A DNA stretch of 38,576 nucleotides from Muribaculaceae bacterium. GTDB taxonomy: Bacteria > Bacteroidota > Bacteroidia > Bacteroidales > Muribaculaceae. Of this stretch, positions 21,794-36,301 are shown in pieces. The first letter of the stretch is position 1. The number at the start of each line of letters is the position of its first letter. Location: positions 1-38,576 of the forward strand of contig JAFSYB010000137.1 of the NCBI GenBank assembly GCA_017443765.1, written 5' to 3'. Under the pieces are notes generated by a model, which was not told where the DNA came from, did no database searches, and was given only the letters and a program-made list of their open reading frames with translations. Both the position numbers and the translations under genes were made by a program.

Positions 21794-23089
21794 TCATAAT
21801 GTGTAGCCGGGTTTGCCCAGCAGGGCGAACATATTTTTCTTGTATGCCTCCACGCCAGGCTGGTCAAACGGGTTCACGCCCAGCATATAGCCGCTCATGC
21901 CGCAAGCTTTCTCGAAGAAATAGATGAGCTGTCCCAGACAGTGCTCGTTGAGCGTGGGCACGGTGATGCGGATGTTGGGCACCCCGCCATCGACATGGGC
22001 CAGCCGGGTGCCCAGCTCGGCCATGTTGTTCACCTCGCCCACGCGGCGGCCGGCGATGTAGTTCAGCCCGTCCAGGTCGGCCTCGTCGGTGGGGATAGTG
22101 ACCTCATGCAGCTGGTTCTCCACGCTGAGCACAGTTTCGAAAATGGTGCGCTCGCCGTCCTGAATCCACTGACCCATGCTGTGGAGGTCGGTGGTGAAGT
22201 CGACGGCAGCGGGGAAGATGCCCTTGTGCTGCTTGCCCTCGCTCTCGCCGTAGAGCTGTTTCCACCACTCAGCCAGGAAATGCAGGCGCGGGTCGTAGTT
22301 CACCAGCAGCTCGATTTTCTTGCCGCTGGCATAGAGTGTGTTGCGGGTGGCGGCATAGGTGGCTGTGAGCGTGTCGCCCTCGCGTTCCATAGCCACGGCT
22401 CCCGCCACCAATGCGCGGATGTCGAATCCGGCCACAGCGATGGGCAGCAGTCCCACGGGGGTGAGCACCGAGAAACGGCCGCCCACGTTATCGGGAATCA
22501 CGTATGTGTCGTAGCCCTCGGTGGTGGCCAGCGTGCGCAGTGCTCCGCGTGCGACATCGGTGATGGCGATGGTGTGGCGAGCAGCCCACTCGCGCCCTTG
22601 CTCGCGCTCGAGCAGGCCCTTGAGCAGACGGAAGGCAATGGCTGGCTCGGTGGTGGTGCCGCTCTTGCTGATGACGATGATGCCGAAGCGATGGCCGCTC
22701 ACCAGCTGCATCAGGTCGTGCAGGTAGTCCTCGCCAATGTTGTTGCCGGCGAAGAGCAGTCGTGCGCCCCGGGCGGGCTTCAGGGCGGCGAAATTGTCGC
22801 TCAGCGCCTCGATGACCGCCTTGGCACCCAGATAGCTGCCGCCGATGCCGATGGCCACCACATAGTCGCACTCCTCGCGCAGCAACCGTGCGCTGCGCTC
22901 GATGGCGGTGAGCTGCTCCTCGGTGATGCTGCCGGGCAGGTGCAGCCAACCCGTGAAATCGTTGCCGGCTCCCGTGCCGGCCTCCAGGGTCTGCGCGGCG
23001 GCAGCAGCCTGCGGCAGTAATGCGTTCACGCTCTCGGCGGTCACTTCGGGGGTGAAAGCCGCTGTGTTGTCAATCTTGATGTAGTTCAT
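21794..23089 (-). CDS. pgi: Glucose-6-phosphate isomerase
   Basis: The 431-residue cytosolic enzyme interconverts glucose 6-phosphate and fructose 6-phosphate. Characteristic segments are [19 protein letters not shown] (about 85-105), [20 protein letters not shown] (sugar-phosphate site), [15 protein letters not shown] and [20 protein letters not shown]. The signature [31 protein letters not shown] follows near the C-terminus (shown here only to name the region: FDQPGVE). The length fits the shorter bacterial forms. The start at 23089 (MNYIKIDN) follows a leader of about 100 bases transcribed from a promoter that overlaps the end of pnuC. Confidence 0.96.
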   Translation of the reverse strand: MNYIKIDNTAAFTPEVTAESVNALLPQAAAAAQTLEAGTGAGNDFTGWLHLPGSITEEQLTAIERSARLLREECDYVVAIGIGGSYLGAKAVIEALSDNFAALKPARGARLLFAGNNIGEDYLHDLMQLVSGHRFGIIVISKSGTTTEPAIAFRLLKGLLEREQGREWAARHTIAITDVARGALRTLATTEGYDTYVIPDNVGGRFSVLTPVGLLPIAVAGFDIRALVAGAVAMEREGDTLTATYAATRNTLYASGKKIELLVNYDPRLHFLAEWWKQLYGESEGKQHKGIFPAAVDFTTDLHSMGQWIQDGERTIFETVLSVENQLHEVTIPTDEADLDGLNYIAGRRVGEVNNMAELGTRLAHVDGGVPNIRITVPTLNEHCLGQLIYFFEKACGMSGYMLGVNPFDQPGVEAYKKNMFALLGKPGYTL

Positions 23090-23200
23090 AATCAGTTTTA
23101 AGTTATGAGTGATGAGTGGATGTGGGTGGTTGCCCCAATTAGCCAAATTCGGCTCATTAGCCCCTTTAGGGCAATAAGAGACAAAGAGGCTTTCGACCTG

Positions 23201-23208
23201 CAAAGTTA
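23201..23208 (-). promoter_or_regulatory. -7 box of pgi, overlapping the pnuC stop
   Basis: Read on the minus strand this is TAACTTTG. Its first bases are the stop codon of pnuC (23206-23208). A weaker -33-like GTTG lies 20 bases upstream inside pnuC. The pgi leader of about 100 bases contains a gccc-taaa-gggc hairpin. Confidence 0.6.
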
Positions 23209-23859
23209 GTCATTATCTGCGACATCTGCAACTTGTGCCGCCATCTGCCGCCATTTGCGCCATCCGACAACGGCCATCACCGTGTAGAAGCCATAAAGGC
23301 AGGGGCGGAACACCAGGCCTTTGTAGGCATAGAGGGCGGTGAGCACAGCGTCGGCAACGAGCCAGAGCAGCCACTGCTCTACATACTTGCGCGCCAATGC
23401 CCACAGGGCAATGATGCTCAAGGCATTGGCAAAGCTGTCGGTGATGGGCACGGTGCTGTCGGTGAGGTGGATGAGCATCTCGTACATCACGGCCCAAATG
23501 ACCAGGAACGCCCCCAGTGCCAGCAATGCCTCCCGGGCGGGGAGGTGCGTGATGGGGCGTTCGGGCTTGGCGGTGCGCGGGTCACCACGCCGCCATGCCA
23601 CCATTCCGTAACATGCGGCCACGATGGCGGCCAACGAGTAGTAGATCGCCATGCCGAAATCGGCATACAGCCCCGTCTTGAAATAGAGGAAGATATCGAT
23701 GACCGGCATGATGATGCCCACGACCCACATCCAGATATTGGCCTTGTATTCCAGCCACAGGTAAACGAGTCCCAGCACGGTGCCTACAGCATCGAGCAGG
23801 GTGATGGTCTCGCCATGGGTGGCAAGCAGTTGTGCGATAGGGTTGAAAAACTCTTCCAT
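23206..23859 (-). CDS. pnuC: PnuC-family vitamin transporter
   Basis: The 217-residue inner-membrane protein has about seven hydrophobic segments, as in PnuC, which moves nicotinamide riboside by facilitated diffusion. Visible are [21 protein letters not shown] and the following [19 protein letters not shown] near the N-terminus, and [15 protein letters not shown] with [15 protein letters not shown] near the C-terminus. In Bacteroidales, relatives named PnuT carry thiamine and usually sit by a thiamine kinase gene and a TPP riboswitch. Neither is seen here, so nicotinamide riboside is the default guess. The gene lies 44 bases after tRNA-His on the same strand and may share its transcript. Confidence 0.9.
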   Translation of the reverse strand: MEEFFNPIAQLLATHGETITLLDAVGTVLGLVYLWLEYKANIWMWVVGIIMPVIDIFLYFKTGLYADFGMAIYYSLAAIVAACYGMVAWRRGDPRTAKPERPITHLPAREALLALGAFLVIWAVMYEMLIHLTDSTVPITDSFANALSIIALWALARKYVEQWLLWLVADAVLTALYAYKGLVFRPCLYGFYTVMAVVGWRKWRQMAAQVADVADND

Positions 23860-23903
23860 AACAAAACAACAGCGCAACGGAAAACCCGCTGCGCTTTGTG
23901 TGG

Positions 23904-23977
<74 letters not shown>

Positions 23978-23996
23978 CATGTCGCATTTGCGGCTG

Positions 23997-24004
23997 CAAA
24001 ATTA
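23997..24004 (-). promoter_or_regulatory. -7 box of tRNA-His
   Basis: On the minus strand this is TAATTTTG, matching TAnnTTTG, 19 bases before the tRNA. A GTTG sits at -33 spacing (20 bases). The same promoter could serve pnuC downstream. Confidence 0.65.
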
Positions 24005-24299
24005 CTGCCTATTTTTGACCTGTGCAACTTTTTCGCTTAAAATTTTCAAAAAATCCAAATCCAAAGTTTCCAATAAGAAGTGCCGTGGAGCGTGAAGCAC
24101 TAAATATTTGGTCTGCCGGATGAGCATCAGCATCTCGTCTAAATCGAAGCGGCTCAGCGGGCCGAGTGTGTAGGACAAAGCGAGTGTGTTCGGCCAGGCA
24201 GTGGTGAAGAAGCGTTACATATCGGGTGTGGTTTTGATTTTGCATAATTACTATTTCTTGCCGAAAATATGCAAACAGTGCGCATAAAGTGGAACGATA

Positions 24300-24321
24300 G
24301 GTGGGCTCTACAGAACCCACC
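24300..24321. terminator. Hairpin after nagA
   Basis: ggtggg (24300-24305) pairs with cccacc (24316-24321) around a 10-base loop, about 40 bases after the nagA stop codon on the minus strand. A T-rich but not continuous tail follows, so this is a weak terminator candidate. Confidence 0.4.
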
Positions 24322-24363
24322 TTATGCAAGTTATCTTACTTAAAGCTATTAGTGCCGCCCGCT

Positions 24364-25518
24364 TCAGTCCTCCACGCGCTTGCCCAGACTGAAGACGGCT
24401 TTGAGGCGCATGTCGTCGTTCATAATGAGCAGGTCGGCATCTTTGCCTCGCTGGATAGACCCCTTGCGGTCGTAAATGCCCATGATGCGTGCCGGTGTCT
24501 CGCTGGCCATGCGCACGGCATCGGGCAGCGGGATGTCGGCCTCGGTGACGGCGGTGCGTATGAGGCGGTCCATGGTGGCGATGCTGCCAGCCAGCGCCGA
24601 GCGGTCCGAGAGCTTGCACACGCCATCCTCGATAATCACACGGGGGTCGAATGCCTTCTCGCTGTCGCTGTCAGTCACGGCCAGGGCATCGGTAACCAGG
24701 GCTGTTAGCTCAACGCCTTTCATGCGGTGGATGAGTTGCAGGATGGTTGGCGGCACATGGATGCCGTCGCATATCATCTCTACCGACATGCGGTCCATCA
24801 GGTAAATGCTCTCGACGGTGCCGGCGTGCTTGTACTCGCGCACGTTGTGGAAACCAGGCATACCGTTGTAGAAATGCGTGGCCAGTGAGTATCCGGCGGC
24901 GTAGGCGGCTCGCACCTCGGGAAACTCGGCTGCGGTGTGGCCAATGGCGGCAATCACGCCTTTGCGGGTGATGTATCGGCCCATTTCCACGGCACCGGGC
25001 AGTTCGGGAGCCACATCCCAGCGTCGCACGCAGTCGTAATCCTCCACAAAGTGCGTGTATTCGGCCGGGTCGGGCGTGCGTATGGCATCGGGCATTTGTG
25101 CACCGGCCTTGCGCGGGTTGAAGTATGGGCCTTCGAAGTGCAGGCCCATGATGGTGGTGTCGGGCTCATGCATCAGCTGCTGGCAAGCCTGGCAGGCGGC
25201 ATCCATCATTGCTGTGCTGGCTGATGACAGCGTGGGGAAGATGGCTGTGGTACCGTGGCGCAGGTGCGTGAGTGCTGCGGTGCGGAATGCCTCGGTCGTG
25301 CCTTCCATGAAGTCGCTGCCGCCTCCACCGTGGCAGTGAAGCTCTATGCCGCCAGGCAGCACGTACATTCCCCGCGCGTCAACCGTCTTGTCGGCTTGCG
25401 GGATAATGCGGCTGCTGCGCGTCACCGCGCTGATGCGGCTGCCGTCCACAATCACCGAGCCGCCCTCAATCCAGCCTTCGGGCGTGAGTATCTTGCCGTT
25501 GTAAATCTGTGTGAGCAT
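24364..25518 (-). CDS. nagA: N-acetylglucosamine-6-phosphate deacetylase
   Basis: The 384-residue cytosolic amidohydrolase removes acetate from N-acetylglucosamine 6-phosphate, feeding amino-sugar recycling and catabolism. Visible are the metal motif ELHCHGGGG (histidines at about 61 and 63), the glutamate in GLHFEGPYFNP, the downstream histidines in AAIGHTAAE and ATHFYNGMPG, and the catalytic aspartate in LVTDALAV. GGIELHCHG instead of the more usual PGFID-H-HG is common in this family. A TAnnTTTG box lies 34 bases upstream. No nagB or transporter lies beside it, but pgi nearby handles the fructose 6-phosphate that would result. Confidence 0.94.
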   Translation of the reverse strand: MLTQIYNGKILTPEGWIEGGSVIVDGSRISAVTRSSRIIPQADKTVDARGMYVLPGGIELHCHGGGGSDFMEGTTEAFRTAALTHLRHGTTAIFPTLSSASTAMMDAACQACQQLMHEPDTTIMGLHFEGPYFNPRKAGAQMPDAIRTPDPAEYTHFVEDYDCVRRWDVAPELPGAVEMGRYITRKGVIAAIGHTAAEFPEVRAAYAAGYSLATHFYNGMPGFHNVREYKHAGTVESIYLMDRMSVEMICDGIHVPPTILQLIHRMKGVELTALVTDALAVTDSDSEKAFDPRVIIEDGVCKLSDRSALAGSIATMDRLIRTAVTEADIPLPDAVRMASETPARIMGIYDRKGSIQRGKDADLLIMNDDMRLKAVFSLGKRVED

Positions 25519-25551
25519 GTCAATCCTGGGCAGGTGATGTTTTTACGAGGA

Positions 25552-25559
25552 CAAAAGTA
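25552..25559 (-). promoter_or_regulatory. -7 box of nagA
   Basis: On the minus strand it reads TACTTTTG, a match to TAnnTTTG, with the nagA start 34 bases downstream. The -33 region has no TTTG. Confidence 0.55.
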
Positions 25560-25655
25560 ATGAATTTATTTGAGGAGAGTAGGTTATAAAATTGAATTTT
25601 TTAATTTGTTTACTTTTTTTAAATCTATGCAGGGCTTGTTGCCTTGTGTTACAAG

Positions 25656-25697
25656 GCAATCCCGCCGCAACGGCTCAAACCGTTGCGGCGGGATTGC
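25656..25697. terminator. rpoC terminator, 18-bp perfect stem
   Basis: gcaatcccgccgcaacgg (25656-25673) pairs perfectly with 25680-25697 around the six-base loop ctcaaa. It starts 20 bases after the rpoC stop codon and ends the long tuf-rpoC cluster. A second small hairpin (ccttg/caagg, about 25642-25656) follows on the minus strand. Confidence 0.85.
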
Positions 25698-25717
25698 AGG
25701 TGCGGTTGGCCAGGCGG

Positions 25718-28700
25718 TTAGCTCAGTACGGCTCCATCGCCCACCAGTGCCTCTTCGTTCATGAGCAGGCCAGCCTTGGCCAGCTCGGTCTTGTTGTTGA
25801 CCACGAGGGTTTGGAACTCGCGCATACCGGTGCCAGCGGGAATGAGGTGACCGCAAATCACGTTCTCCTTCATGCCCTGCAGGGTGTCGACCTTGCCGCG
25901 GATGGCAGCCTCGTTGAGCACCTTGGTGGTCTCCTGGAACGAGGCGGCACTCATGAAGCTCGAGGTTTGCAGTGCGGCGCGGGTGATGCCTTGCAGGATT
26001 TGCTCGCTGGTGGCGGGCATGGCGTCGCGGGTCTTCACCAGCTTGAGGTCGCGGCGCTTGAGCGTCGAGTTCACATCGCGCAGGCGGCGTGCCGTGACAA
26101 TCTGTCCGTTTTGCAGCTCGGTGCTGTCGCCACAGTCAACCACCACTTTCTTGCCCCAAATGCGGTCGTTCTCATCCATGAACTCGCGCTTGTCGACCAC
26201 CTCCTGCTCCAGGAAGCGTGTGTCGCCCGGGTCAAGGATGTTCACCTTGCGCATCATTTGGCGCACGATAATCTCAAAGTGCTTGTCGTTGATGGCCACA
26301 CCCTGGGTGCGGTAGACGCTCTGCACTTCGTTCACAATGTAGTCCTGCACGGCTGTGGGACCCATAATGCGCAGGATGTCGGCTGGTGTGATGGCGCCGT
26401 CGCTGAGCGGCGTGCCGGCACGCACATAGTCTTTCTCTTGCACAAGGATTTGCTTTGACATCGGCACCAGATAGGCTTTTTGCTCTCCGGTGCGGCTGGT
26501 GACGATAATCTCGCGGTTGCCGCGTTTCACCTTGCCAAAGGCCACCTCGCCGTCAATCTCGCTCACCACAGCGGGATTCGACGGGTTGCGAGCCTCGAAG
26601 AGTTCGGTGACACGTGGCAGACCTCCCGTGATGTCACCGGCGCCGCCCGACGAGTTGCGTGGAATCTTCACAAACACCTCGCCTGCCGTGAGCGGCTCGC
26701 CCTCGCTCTTCATCAGATGGGCACCCACCGGCAGTGAGTACGTCTTGATGAGCTCGCCGTTTTCGTCGTAAATCTGCGCTTCGGGGATGCGCGTGTGGTC
26801 CTTGCTCTCGGTGATGATAATCTCGTTGTTGGTCATGCTCTCATCGGCCTCCACGCGGTAGGTGATGTTCTCAATGAGGTTGCTGAACTTGAGCGTGCCA
26901 TTTACCTCGTTGACGATGACGGCGTTGAAGGGGTCCCATTCGCAAATCACATCGCCCTTGTGCACCTCGTCGCCATCCTGGAAATAAAGCGTGGAGCCGT
27001 ATTGCAGGGTGGCAGTGGTGAGCACCATCTTGGTGTTGGGGTCAATGATTTTCAGTTCGCCCATTCGACCGATAACAATGTCGGTTCCGTTAGCGTTCTT
27101 GACCGTGCGGAGCTCATCGATTTCAAGCTTTCCGTCGTATTTTGATGTGAATGTGCTCACTGTTGAGCTTCCGCTGGCCACACCACCCACGTGGAAGGTA
27201 CGCAGTGTGAGCTGCGTGCCTGGCTCGCCAATGGACTGTGCCGCAATCACGCCCACAGCCTCGCCTTTCTGCACCATGCGGTGCGACGACAGGTTGCGTC
27301 CGTAGCACTTGGCGCACACGCCGTGCTTGGCCTCGCAGGTGAGCACGGAACGGATTTCGACCGATTCAATGGGCGAGGCATCGATGCGCAGGGCGGCCTC
27401 GTCGGTGATTTCATCGCCCGATTGAACAATGATTTCGCCCGTGGTGGGGTCAATCACATCGTGTACCGACACGCGGCCCACGATACGGTCCTTGAGCGAT
27501 GCCACCACATCATCATGGTTGCGCACCTCGCGGCACACCAGTCCGCGCAGGGTGCCGCAGTCGTCCTCGGTAATAACAACGTCGTGGGCCACGTCCACCA
27601 AACGACGTGTGAGGTAACCGGCATCGGCAGTCTTCAAGGCGGTGTCGGCAAGACCCTTGCGGGCACCGTGCGTGGAGATGAAGTATTCCAGCACCGACAA
27701 GCCCTCCTTGAAGTTGGCCAAAATCGGGTTCTCGATGGTTTGGCGGCCACCCTCCACACCCGACTTCTGCGGCTTGGCCATCAGGCCGCGCATACCGGCC
27801 AGCTGGCGAATCTGGTCTTTCGATCCGCGAGCTCCAGAGTCGAGCATCATGTACACCGAGTTGAAGCCTTGTTTGTCGTTCTTCATCTCGGCAAGCAGCG
27901 TCTCGGTGAGTTTGTTGTTCACGTTGGTCCACACGTCAATGACTTGGTTGTAGCGCTCATTGTCGGTGATCAAACCCATGCCGAAGCTGCCCATGATTTC
28001 TTCAATCTGAGACAGGCCATCGGCGATGTACTGCTCTTTTTCGCTGGGCACGAGCACGTCCTCGATGTTAAACGACAAGCCACCCTTGAATGCCATGTAG
28101 TAGCCCATGTTTTTCACATCATCGAGGAACTTGGCCGACCGGGGTACACCACAGCGGCTGATAACCTTGGTGATGACATCGCGCAGCGACTTCTTGGAAA
28201 TCAGCACGTTGATGTATCCCAACTCGTCGGGGACGCAGTTGTTGAACATGATGCGACCCACCGAGGTTTCTTCGACCAACTGGCGTGTGAGCTTGCCGTC
28301 GTCGCCCAGCACCTCGGTTTCCACCGAGATGATGGCGTGCATGGCCACCTTGCCCTCGTTGTAGGCAATCAGTGCCTCTTCGGAGCCATAGAATTTCAGT
28401 CCTTCACCCTTGTCGCCGGCGCGCAGCTTGGTGATGTAGTACAAGCCCAGCACCATGTCCTGCGAGGGCACGGTGATAGGAAGGCCATTGGCCGGGTTGA
28501 GGATGTTGTGCGGCTCAAGCATGAGCATTTGCGCCTCCACGATGGCCTCGTTGCCCAGTGGCAAGTGCACAGCCATCTGGTCGCCGTCAAAGTCGGCATT
28601 GAATGCGGTGCAAGCCAGCGGGTGCAGCTGGATGGCCTTGCCCTCGATAAGCTTGGGCTGGAAAGCCTGGATGCCCAGGCGGTGCAGGGTGGGGGCGCGG

Positions 28701-30037
28701 TTAAGCAGCACCGGGTGCCCTTTCATCACGTTCTCCAGGATGTCCCACACCACGGGTTCCTTGCGGTCAACAATTTTCTTGGCGCTTTTCACTGTTTTGA
28801 CAATGCCGCGCTCGATGAGCTTGCGAATCACAAAGGGCTTGTAGAGCTCGGCAGCCATGTCCTTGGGAATGCCGCACTCGCCCATGTTCAGTTCCGGCCC
28901 CACGACAATCACCGAGCGAGCCGAGTAGTCCACGCGCTTGCCAAGCAGGTTCTGGCGGAAACGCCCCTGCTTGCCCTTCAGGCTGTCGCTGAGCGACTTC
29001 AGCGGTCGGTTGGCGTCGCTCTTGACGGCACTCGACTTGCGTGAGTTGTCGAGCAGCGAGTCGACAGCCTCCTGGAGCATGCGCTTCTCGTTGCGCAAAA
29101 TCACCTCGGGGGCGTTGATTTCAATCAGGCGTTTGAGGCGGTTGTTGCGGATAATCACGCGCCGGTAAAGGTCGTTGATGTCGCTCGTGGCGAAACGTCC
29201 GCCATCGAGCGGAATGAGCGGTCGCAGCTCGGGCGGAATCACGGGCAGCACCTTGAGAATCATCCACTCCGGGCGGTTGAGCTCCTTCGAGGAGCGGAAA
29301 GCCTCAACAACCTGAAGACGCTTCAGGGCGTCGGTCTTGCGCTGTTGGCTGTTCTCCTTGTAGGCCGTGTCGCGCAGTTCGTTGGCCAGGCTGTCCAGGT
29401 CCAGTCCGCACAGCAGGTCGTAGATGGCCTCGGCACCCATTTTGGCCACAAACTTGTTGGGGTCGTTGTCGTCGAGCAGGTCGTTCTCCTTGGGCACGGT
29501 TTCCATCACCTTGTTGTACTCCTCCTCGCCGAGCAAGTCCAGGCGCTTGAGCGGCTCTATGGGCTTGTCTTTTTTCGACTCGTCCACGAGTCCGCGGCCA
29601 CCGGGATTGATAACCACATAGCGCTCGTAGTAGATAACCGCGTCGAGTTTCTTGGTCGACATTCCCAGCAGGTAGCCGATTTTGTTGGGCAGCGACCTGA
29701 AGTACCAGATGTGTGCCACCGGCACCACGAGCTGGATGTGTCCGCTGCGCTCGCGGCGCACTTTCTTCTCGGTGACCTCCACACCGCAATGGTCGCAGGT
29801 GATGCCCTTGTAGCGGATGCGCTTGTACTTTCCACAATGGCACTCATAGTCCTTCACCGGGCCAAAGATGCGCTCGCAAAACAGGCCTTCGCGCTCGGGT
29901 TTGTAAGTGCGGTAGTTGATGGTCTCTGGCTTGAGCACCTCACCGTAGGAGTTCTGCAAGATCACATCGGGCGAAGCCAAACTGATGGAAATCTTGGTGA
30001 AGTTGCTCTTCATTTTATTGTCTTTTCTGAAAGCCAT
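25718..30037 (-). CDS. rpoC: DNA-directed RNA polymerase subunit beta'
   Basis: The 1439-residue largest catalytic subunit of RNA polymerase is complete. An N-terminal zinc site is formed by [20 protein letters not shown] (about 75-95). The catalytic magnesium loop is [15 protein letters not shown], with the three aspartates intact. Bridge-helix and trigger-loop sequences ([39 protein letters not shown]) follow. The second zinc site is [16 protein letters not shown], and [19 protein letters not shown] follows. The gene begins 24 bases after rpoB and is surely cotranscribed with it. Start [10 protein letters not shown] was kept; the internal methionine at residue 9 is a possible alternative. 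No unusual insertion was noticed. Confidence 0.98.
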   Translation of the reverse strand: MAFRKDNKMKSNFTKISISLASPDVILQNSYGEVLKPETINYRTYKPEREGLFCERIFGPVKDYECHCGKYKRIRYKGITCDHCGVEVTEKKVRRERSGHIQLVVPVAHIWYFRSLPNKIGYLLGMSTKKLDAVIYYERYVVINPGGRGLVDESKKDKPIEPLKRLDLLGEEEYNKVMETVPKENDLLDDNDPNKFVAKMGAEAIYDLLCGLDLDSLANELRDTAYKENSQQRKTDALKRLQVVEAFRSSKELNRPEWMILKVLPVIPPELRPLIPLDGGRFATSDINDLYRRVIIRNNRLKRLIEINAPEVILRNEKRMLQEAVDSLLDNSRKSSAVKSDANRPLKSLSDSLKGKQGRFRQNLLGKRVDYSARSVIVVGPELNMGECGIPKDMAAELYKPFVIRKLIERGIVKTVKSAKKIVDRKEPVVWDILENVMKGHPVLLNRAPTLHRLGIQAFQPKLIEGKAIQLHPLACTAFNADFDGDQMAVHLPLGNEAIVEAQMLMLEPHNILNPANGLPITVPSQDMVLGLYYITKLRAGDKGEGLKFYGSEEALIAYNEGKVAMHAIISVETEVLGDDGKLTRQLVEETSVGRIMFNNCVPDELGYINVLISKKSLRDVITKVISRCGVPRSAKFLDDVKNMGYYMAFKGGLSFNIEDVLVPSEKEQYIADGLSQIEEIMGSFGMGLITDNERYNQVIDVWTNVNNKLTETLLAEMKNDKQGFNSVYMMLDSGARGSKDQIRQLAGMRGLMAKPQKSGVEGGRQTIENPILANFKEGLSVLEYFISTHGARKGLADTALKTADAGYLTRRLVDVAHDVVITEDDCGTLRGLVCREVRNHDDVVASLKDRIVGRVSVHDVIDPTTGEIIVQSGDEITDEAALRIDASPIESVEIRSVLTCEAKHGVCAKCYGRNLSSHRMVQKGEAVGVIAAQSIGEPGTQLTLRTFHVGGVASGSSTVSTFTSKYDGKLEIDELRTVKNANGTDIVIGRMGELKIIDPNTKMVLTTATLQYGSTLYFQDGDEVHKGDVICEWDPFNAVIVNEVNGTLKFSNLIENITYRVEADESMTNNEIIITESKDHTRIPEAQIYDENGELIKTYSLPVGAHLMKSEGEPLTAGEVFVKIPRNSSGGAGDITGGLPRVTELFEARNPSNPAVVSEIDGEVAFGKVKRGNREIIVTSRTGEQKAYLVPMSKQILVQEKDYVRAGTPLSDGAITPADILRIMGPTAVQDYIVNEVQSVYRTQGVAINDKHFEIIVRQMMRKVNILDPGDTRFLEQEVVDKREFMDENDRIWGKKVVVDCGDSTELQNGQIVTARRLRDVNSTLKRRDLKLVKTRDAMPATSEQILQGITRAALQTSSFMSAASFQETTKVLNEAAIRGKVDTLQGMKENVICGHLIPAGTGMREFQTLVVNNKTELAKAGLLMNEEALVGDGAVLS

Positions 30038-30061
30038 ATTGAGTTCTCGTTAGGAAAGTTT

Positions 30062-33871
<3,810 letters not shown>

Positions 33872-33936
33872 TGAAAAACTGGATTAAGTGAACTCAAACG
33901 GTAAAAGCCTCAAAAAATCGCCGAAAACCGAGTGCC

Positions 33937-33968
33937 GTGTGGCACTGGAGTTGAGGCCAGTGCCACAC
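33937..33968 (-). promoter_or_regulatory. Hairpin in the rpoB leader
   Basis: gtgtggcactgg (33937-33948) pairs perfectly with ccagtgccacac (33957-33968) around 8 bases. It lies about 65 bases before the rpoB start on the minus strand and is followed by a T-rich stretch. It may be an mRNA processing or attenuation site within the rplL-rpoB spacer. Confidence 0.5.
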
Positions 33969-34048
33969 CTCACTCGTGAGGTCGCAAGTGTCTGTTACTG
34001 AACATCTCTGTCGGTTTTGGCAGAGGCAATCAGTTCTTGACACAAAAA

Positions 34049-34082
34049 GGTTAAGAATCGACCTTGTGGGGGATTCTTAACC
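34049..34082 (-). terminator. Intrinsic terminator/attenuator between rplL and rpoB
   Basis: On the minus strand ggttaagaatc pairs with gattcttaacc (11 perfect pairs, 12-base loop) and is followed at once by five T. This is a complete intrinsic terminator shape. As rpoB-rpoC have no visible promoter of their own, it probably lowers rather than stops transcription into rpoB. A small cacctg/caggtg hairpin (34087-34104) precedes it. Confidence 0.75.
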
Positions 34083-34107
34083 TATCCACCTGATGGGACA
34101 GGTGTGG

Positions 34108-34488
34108 TTATTTCAGTTCCACCTCGGCACCGAGACCCTCAAGCTCGCTCTTGAGGCCCTCAGCCTCTGCCTTGGGCATGCCTTCCTTGATGGTGCTCGG
34201 AGCGCCATCAACCAGGTCCTTGGCCTCCTTCAGACCCAGGCCGCAAAGTTCTTTCACCTTCTTGATCACCTGGAGCTTCTGGGCACCGGCGGCCTTCAGC
34301 ACCACGTCGAACGAGGTCTTCTCCTCCTCGCCTCCGGCTACACCGGCAGCGGCGGGGCCAGCTGCGACTGCGACTGCGGCAGCGGCGGGTTCGATTCCAT
34401 ACTCTTCCTTCAAAATCTGAGCGAGCTCGTTGACTTCCTTAACGGTCAGGTTAACCAGCTGTTCTGCAAATGCTTTCAAATCTGCCAT
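34108..34488 (-). CDS. rplL: 50S ribosomal protein L7/L12
   Basis: The 126-residue stalk protein recruits translation factors to the ribosome. The N-terminal dimerisation part ([19 protein letters not shown]) is followed by an alanine/glycine-rich hinge ([19 protein letters not shown]). The C-terminal domain has the conserved [20 protein letters not shown] and [20 protein letters not shown]. It lies 38 bases after rplJ, whose product anchors it. An attenuator-like terminator follows. Confidence 0.97.
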   Translation of the reverse strand: MADLKAFAEQLVNLTVKEVNELAQILKEEYGIEPAAAAVAVAAGPAAAGVAGGEEEKTSFDVVLKAAGAQKLQVIKKVKELCGLGLKEAKDLVDGAPSTIKEGMPKAEAEGLKSELEGLGAEVELK

Positions 34489-34526
34489 TTTTTCTATAAT
34501 TTAAATTGTGATTGTTCTTGTTTGAA

Positions 34527-35051
34527 TTAGTTCTCTTTCTTGGATAATGTTTCCAGCACGCCGTGGAGCTTGCTTCCACCGCTCTGGAGGGCCGAGATGA
34601 CGTTCTTGGCGGGCGACTGGAGCAGAGCCACCACATCGGCGATGAGCTCGTTCTTGCTCTTGAGGGCCACCAGGGCATCGAGCTGCTGCTCGCCCACAAA
34701 CACGGTCTCCTCGACATACGCGGCCTTGAAGGCGGGTATCGTCTCTTTCTTCTCGCGGAATCCCTTGATCAGCTTTGCCGGGGCATTGCCCGTGTTGCTA
34801 AGCATCAGCGTCGTGGAACCCTTCAGCGAGTCGTACAGGCCCGAATAGTCCACATCCAGCTGCTCCAGGGCTTTCCTGAGCAGGGTGTTCTTCACCACCA
34901 TCATCTTCACACCGGCCTTGAACGCGGCACGGCGCAGTGCGGTCGTGCGCTCGGCGTTCAGTGCCGTGGTCTCGGTCAGGTAGATGGCGCTGTACTCCTT
35001 GATTGTTTCCTTGATTTTCTCAATCAGTAAACCTTTATCTTCCTTTCTCAT
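34527..35051 (-). CDS. rplJ: 50S ribosomal protein L10
   Basis: This 174-residue protein forms the base of the L7/L12 stalk on the large subunit. The N-terminal RNA-binding domain shows the family sequence YSAIYLTETTALNAERTTAL and VKMMVVKNTLLRKAL. The C-terminal helix that binds L12 dimers is shorter and lies near LQSPAKNVISALQSGGSKLHG. L10 with L12 commonly represses its own operon by binding the leader mRNA; no such site is evident in the 25-base gap to rplA. Confidence 0.97.
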   Translation of the reverse strand: MRKEDKGLLIEKIKETIKEYSAIYLTETTALNAERTTALRRAAFKAGVKMMVVKNTLLRKALEQLDVDYSGLYDSLKGSTTLMLSNTGNAPAKLIKGFREKKETIPAFKAAYVEETVFVGEQQLDALVALKSKNELIADVVALLQSPAKNVISALQSGGSKLHGVLETLSKKEN

Positions 35052-35076
35052 TTCCTTGCTGTTTTAAAAAAATAAG

Positions 35077-35772
35077 TTAAGCTTCAACCGACTTGGGATC
35101 AACCTTGATACCCTTGCTCATTGTGCTCGAAAGATAAATGCTCTTGATGTAGGTGCCCTTGGCAGCCGCCGGTTTCAGCTTAATCAGCGTCTGGATAAAC
35201 GCCACGGCGTTCTCCCGAATCATCTCCGGCGTGAACGACACCTTTCCAATCGAGGTGTGCACGATGCCACCCTTATCAACCTTAAAGTCGATTTTACCTT
35301 GTTTCACTTCTTTCACTGCCTTGGCCACATCGGGGGTCACCGTGCCGCTCTTGGGGTTCGGCATCAGCCCGCGGGGGCCGAGCACGCGGCCCAACGGACC
35401 GATTTTGCCCATAATCTGCGGCTGCGTGATAATCACGTCGATGTCGGTCCAGCCACCCTTGATTTTCTCGATGTACTCATCAAGACCAACGTAGTCGGCT
35501 CCGGCCTCCTTGGCAGCGGCCTCGGCGTCGGCGGTGCACAGCACCAGCACGCGCACCTGCTTGCCCGTTCCGTGCGGCAGCGATACCACACCACGAACCA
35601 TCTGGTTAGCCTTGCGAGGATCCACGCCAAGACGTACATCTATATCTGCAGAAGCATCAAACTTCGTGAAAGTGATTTCTTTCAGCAAGGCTGCAGCTTC
35701 CTCAAGAGTGTATACCTTCCCAGCTTCAATCTTCTCGGCGGCTATCTTCTGATTTTTTGTAAGTTTACCCAT
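35077..35772 (-). CDS. rplA: 50S ribosomal protein L1
   Basis: The 231-residue protein forms the L1 stalk that helps release deacylated tRNA from the ribosome. Family segments are [39 protein letters not shown] and [19 protein letters not shown]. The start [10 protein letters not shown] at 35772 gives the normal length; an upstream in-frame start would overlap the end of rplK. L1 usually controls the rplK-rplA pair by translational feedback. The gap to rplK is 13 bases. Confidence 0.97.
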   Translation of the reverse strand: MGKLTKNQKIAAEKIEAGKVYTLEEAAALLKEITFTKFDASADIDVRLGVDPRKANQMVRGVVSLPHGTGKQVRVLVLCTADAEAAAKEAGADYVGLDEYIEKIKGGWTDIDVIITQPQIMGKIGPLGRVLGPRGLMPNPKSGTVTPDVAKAVKEVKQGKIDFKVDKGGIVHTSIGKVSFTPEMIRENAVAFIQTLIKLKPAAAKGTYIKSIYLSSTMSKGIKVDPKSVEA

Positions 35773-35785
35773 TGTCAATTGAAGT

Positions 35786-36229
35786 TTAAACGTTTTCAGG
35801 GAATTCACCCTTTACAGTTATACCCATACTTCTGGCTGTTCCGGCCACCATGCGCATAGCCGAGGCAAGTGTGAAACAGTTCAAATCCGGCATCTTGTCC
35901 TCAGCAATTGCCTTCACCTGGTCCCAAGTCACCGAGGCCACCTTGCGGCGGTTGGGCTCGCCGCTGCCGCCCTTGATCTTGGCGGCGTCGATGAGCTGCA
36001 CCGGAACGGGCGACGTCTTGACGATGAAGTCAAAACTCTTGTCGGCATAGTAGGTGATCACCACGGGGAGCACCTTGCCGGCACTGGCTTGGGTGCGGGC
36101 GTTGAATTGCTTGCAAAACTCCATGATGTTGATGCCCTTAGAACCCAGCGCGGGGCCTACAGGGGGCGAGGGGTTTGCTGCCCCGCCTTTAATCTGCAAC
36201 TTGATCTGTCCAGCAATTTCTTTAGCCAT
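35786..36229 (-). CDS. rplK: 50S ribosomal protein L11
   Basis: The 147-residue protein is part of the GTPase-associated centre with 23S rRNA. It shows [20 protein letters not shown] and [20 protein letters not shown] in the N-terminal half and [20 protein letters not shown] with [12 protein letters not shown] in the C-terminal half. The proline-rich hinge needed for stringent-response and thiostrepton interactions is intact. The 72-base gap to nusG has no clear promoter. Confidence 0.98.
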   Translation of the reverse strand: MAKEIAGQIKLQIKGGAANPSPPVGPALGSKGINIMEFCKQFNARTQASAGKVLPVVITYYADKSFDFIVKTSPVPVQLIDAAKIKGGSGEPNRRKVASVTWDQVKAIAEDKMPDLNCFTLASAMRMVAGTARSMGITVKGEFPENV

Positions 36230-36301
36230 TGTTTTACTTGTTAAAATATTACTACTCTCACGCGCGCTTGCAACGCAACGCCTTGTAACAGAGGCCTCGC
36301 G

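Larger units (their letters stand above)
23985..24363. other. Spacer between tRNA-His and nagA
   Basis: I see no convincing gene. The tRNA-His promoter lies at 23997-24004. A hairpin that may end nagA (ggtggg/cccacc) lies at 24300-24321. The only open frame of some length, on the minus strand, lacks protein-like composition and any family resemblance. Confidence 0.6.

Noticed and set aside
24009..24329. 106-codon minus-strand frame between tRNA-His and nagA
   Set aside because: It overlaps the nagA hairpin and the approach to the tRNA promoter; its composition is not protein-like and it resembles nothing I know.
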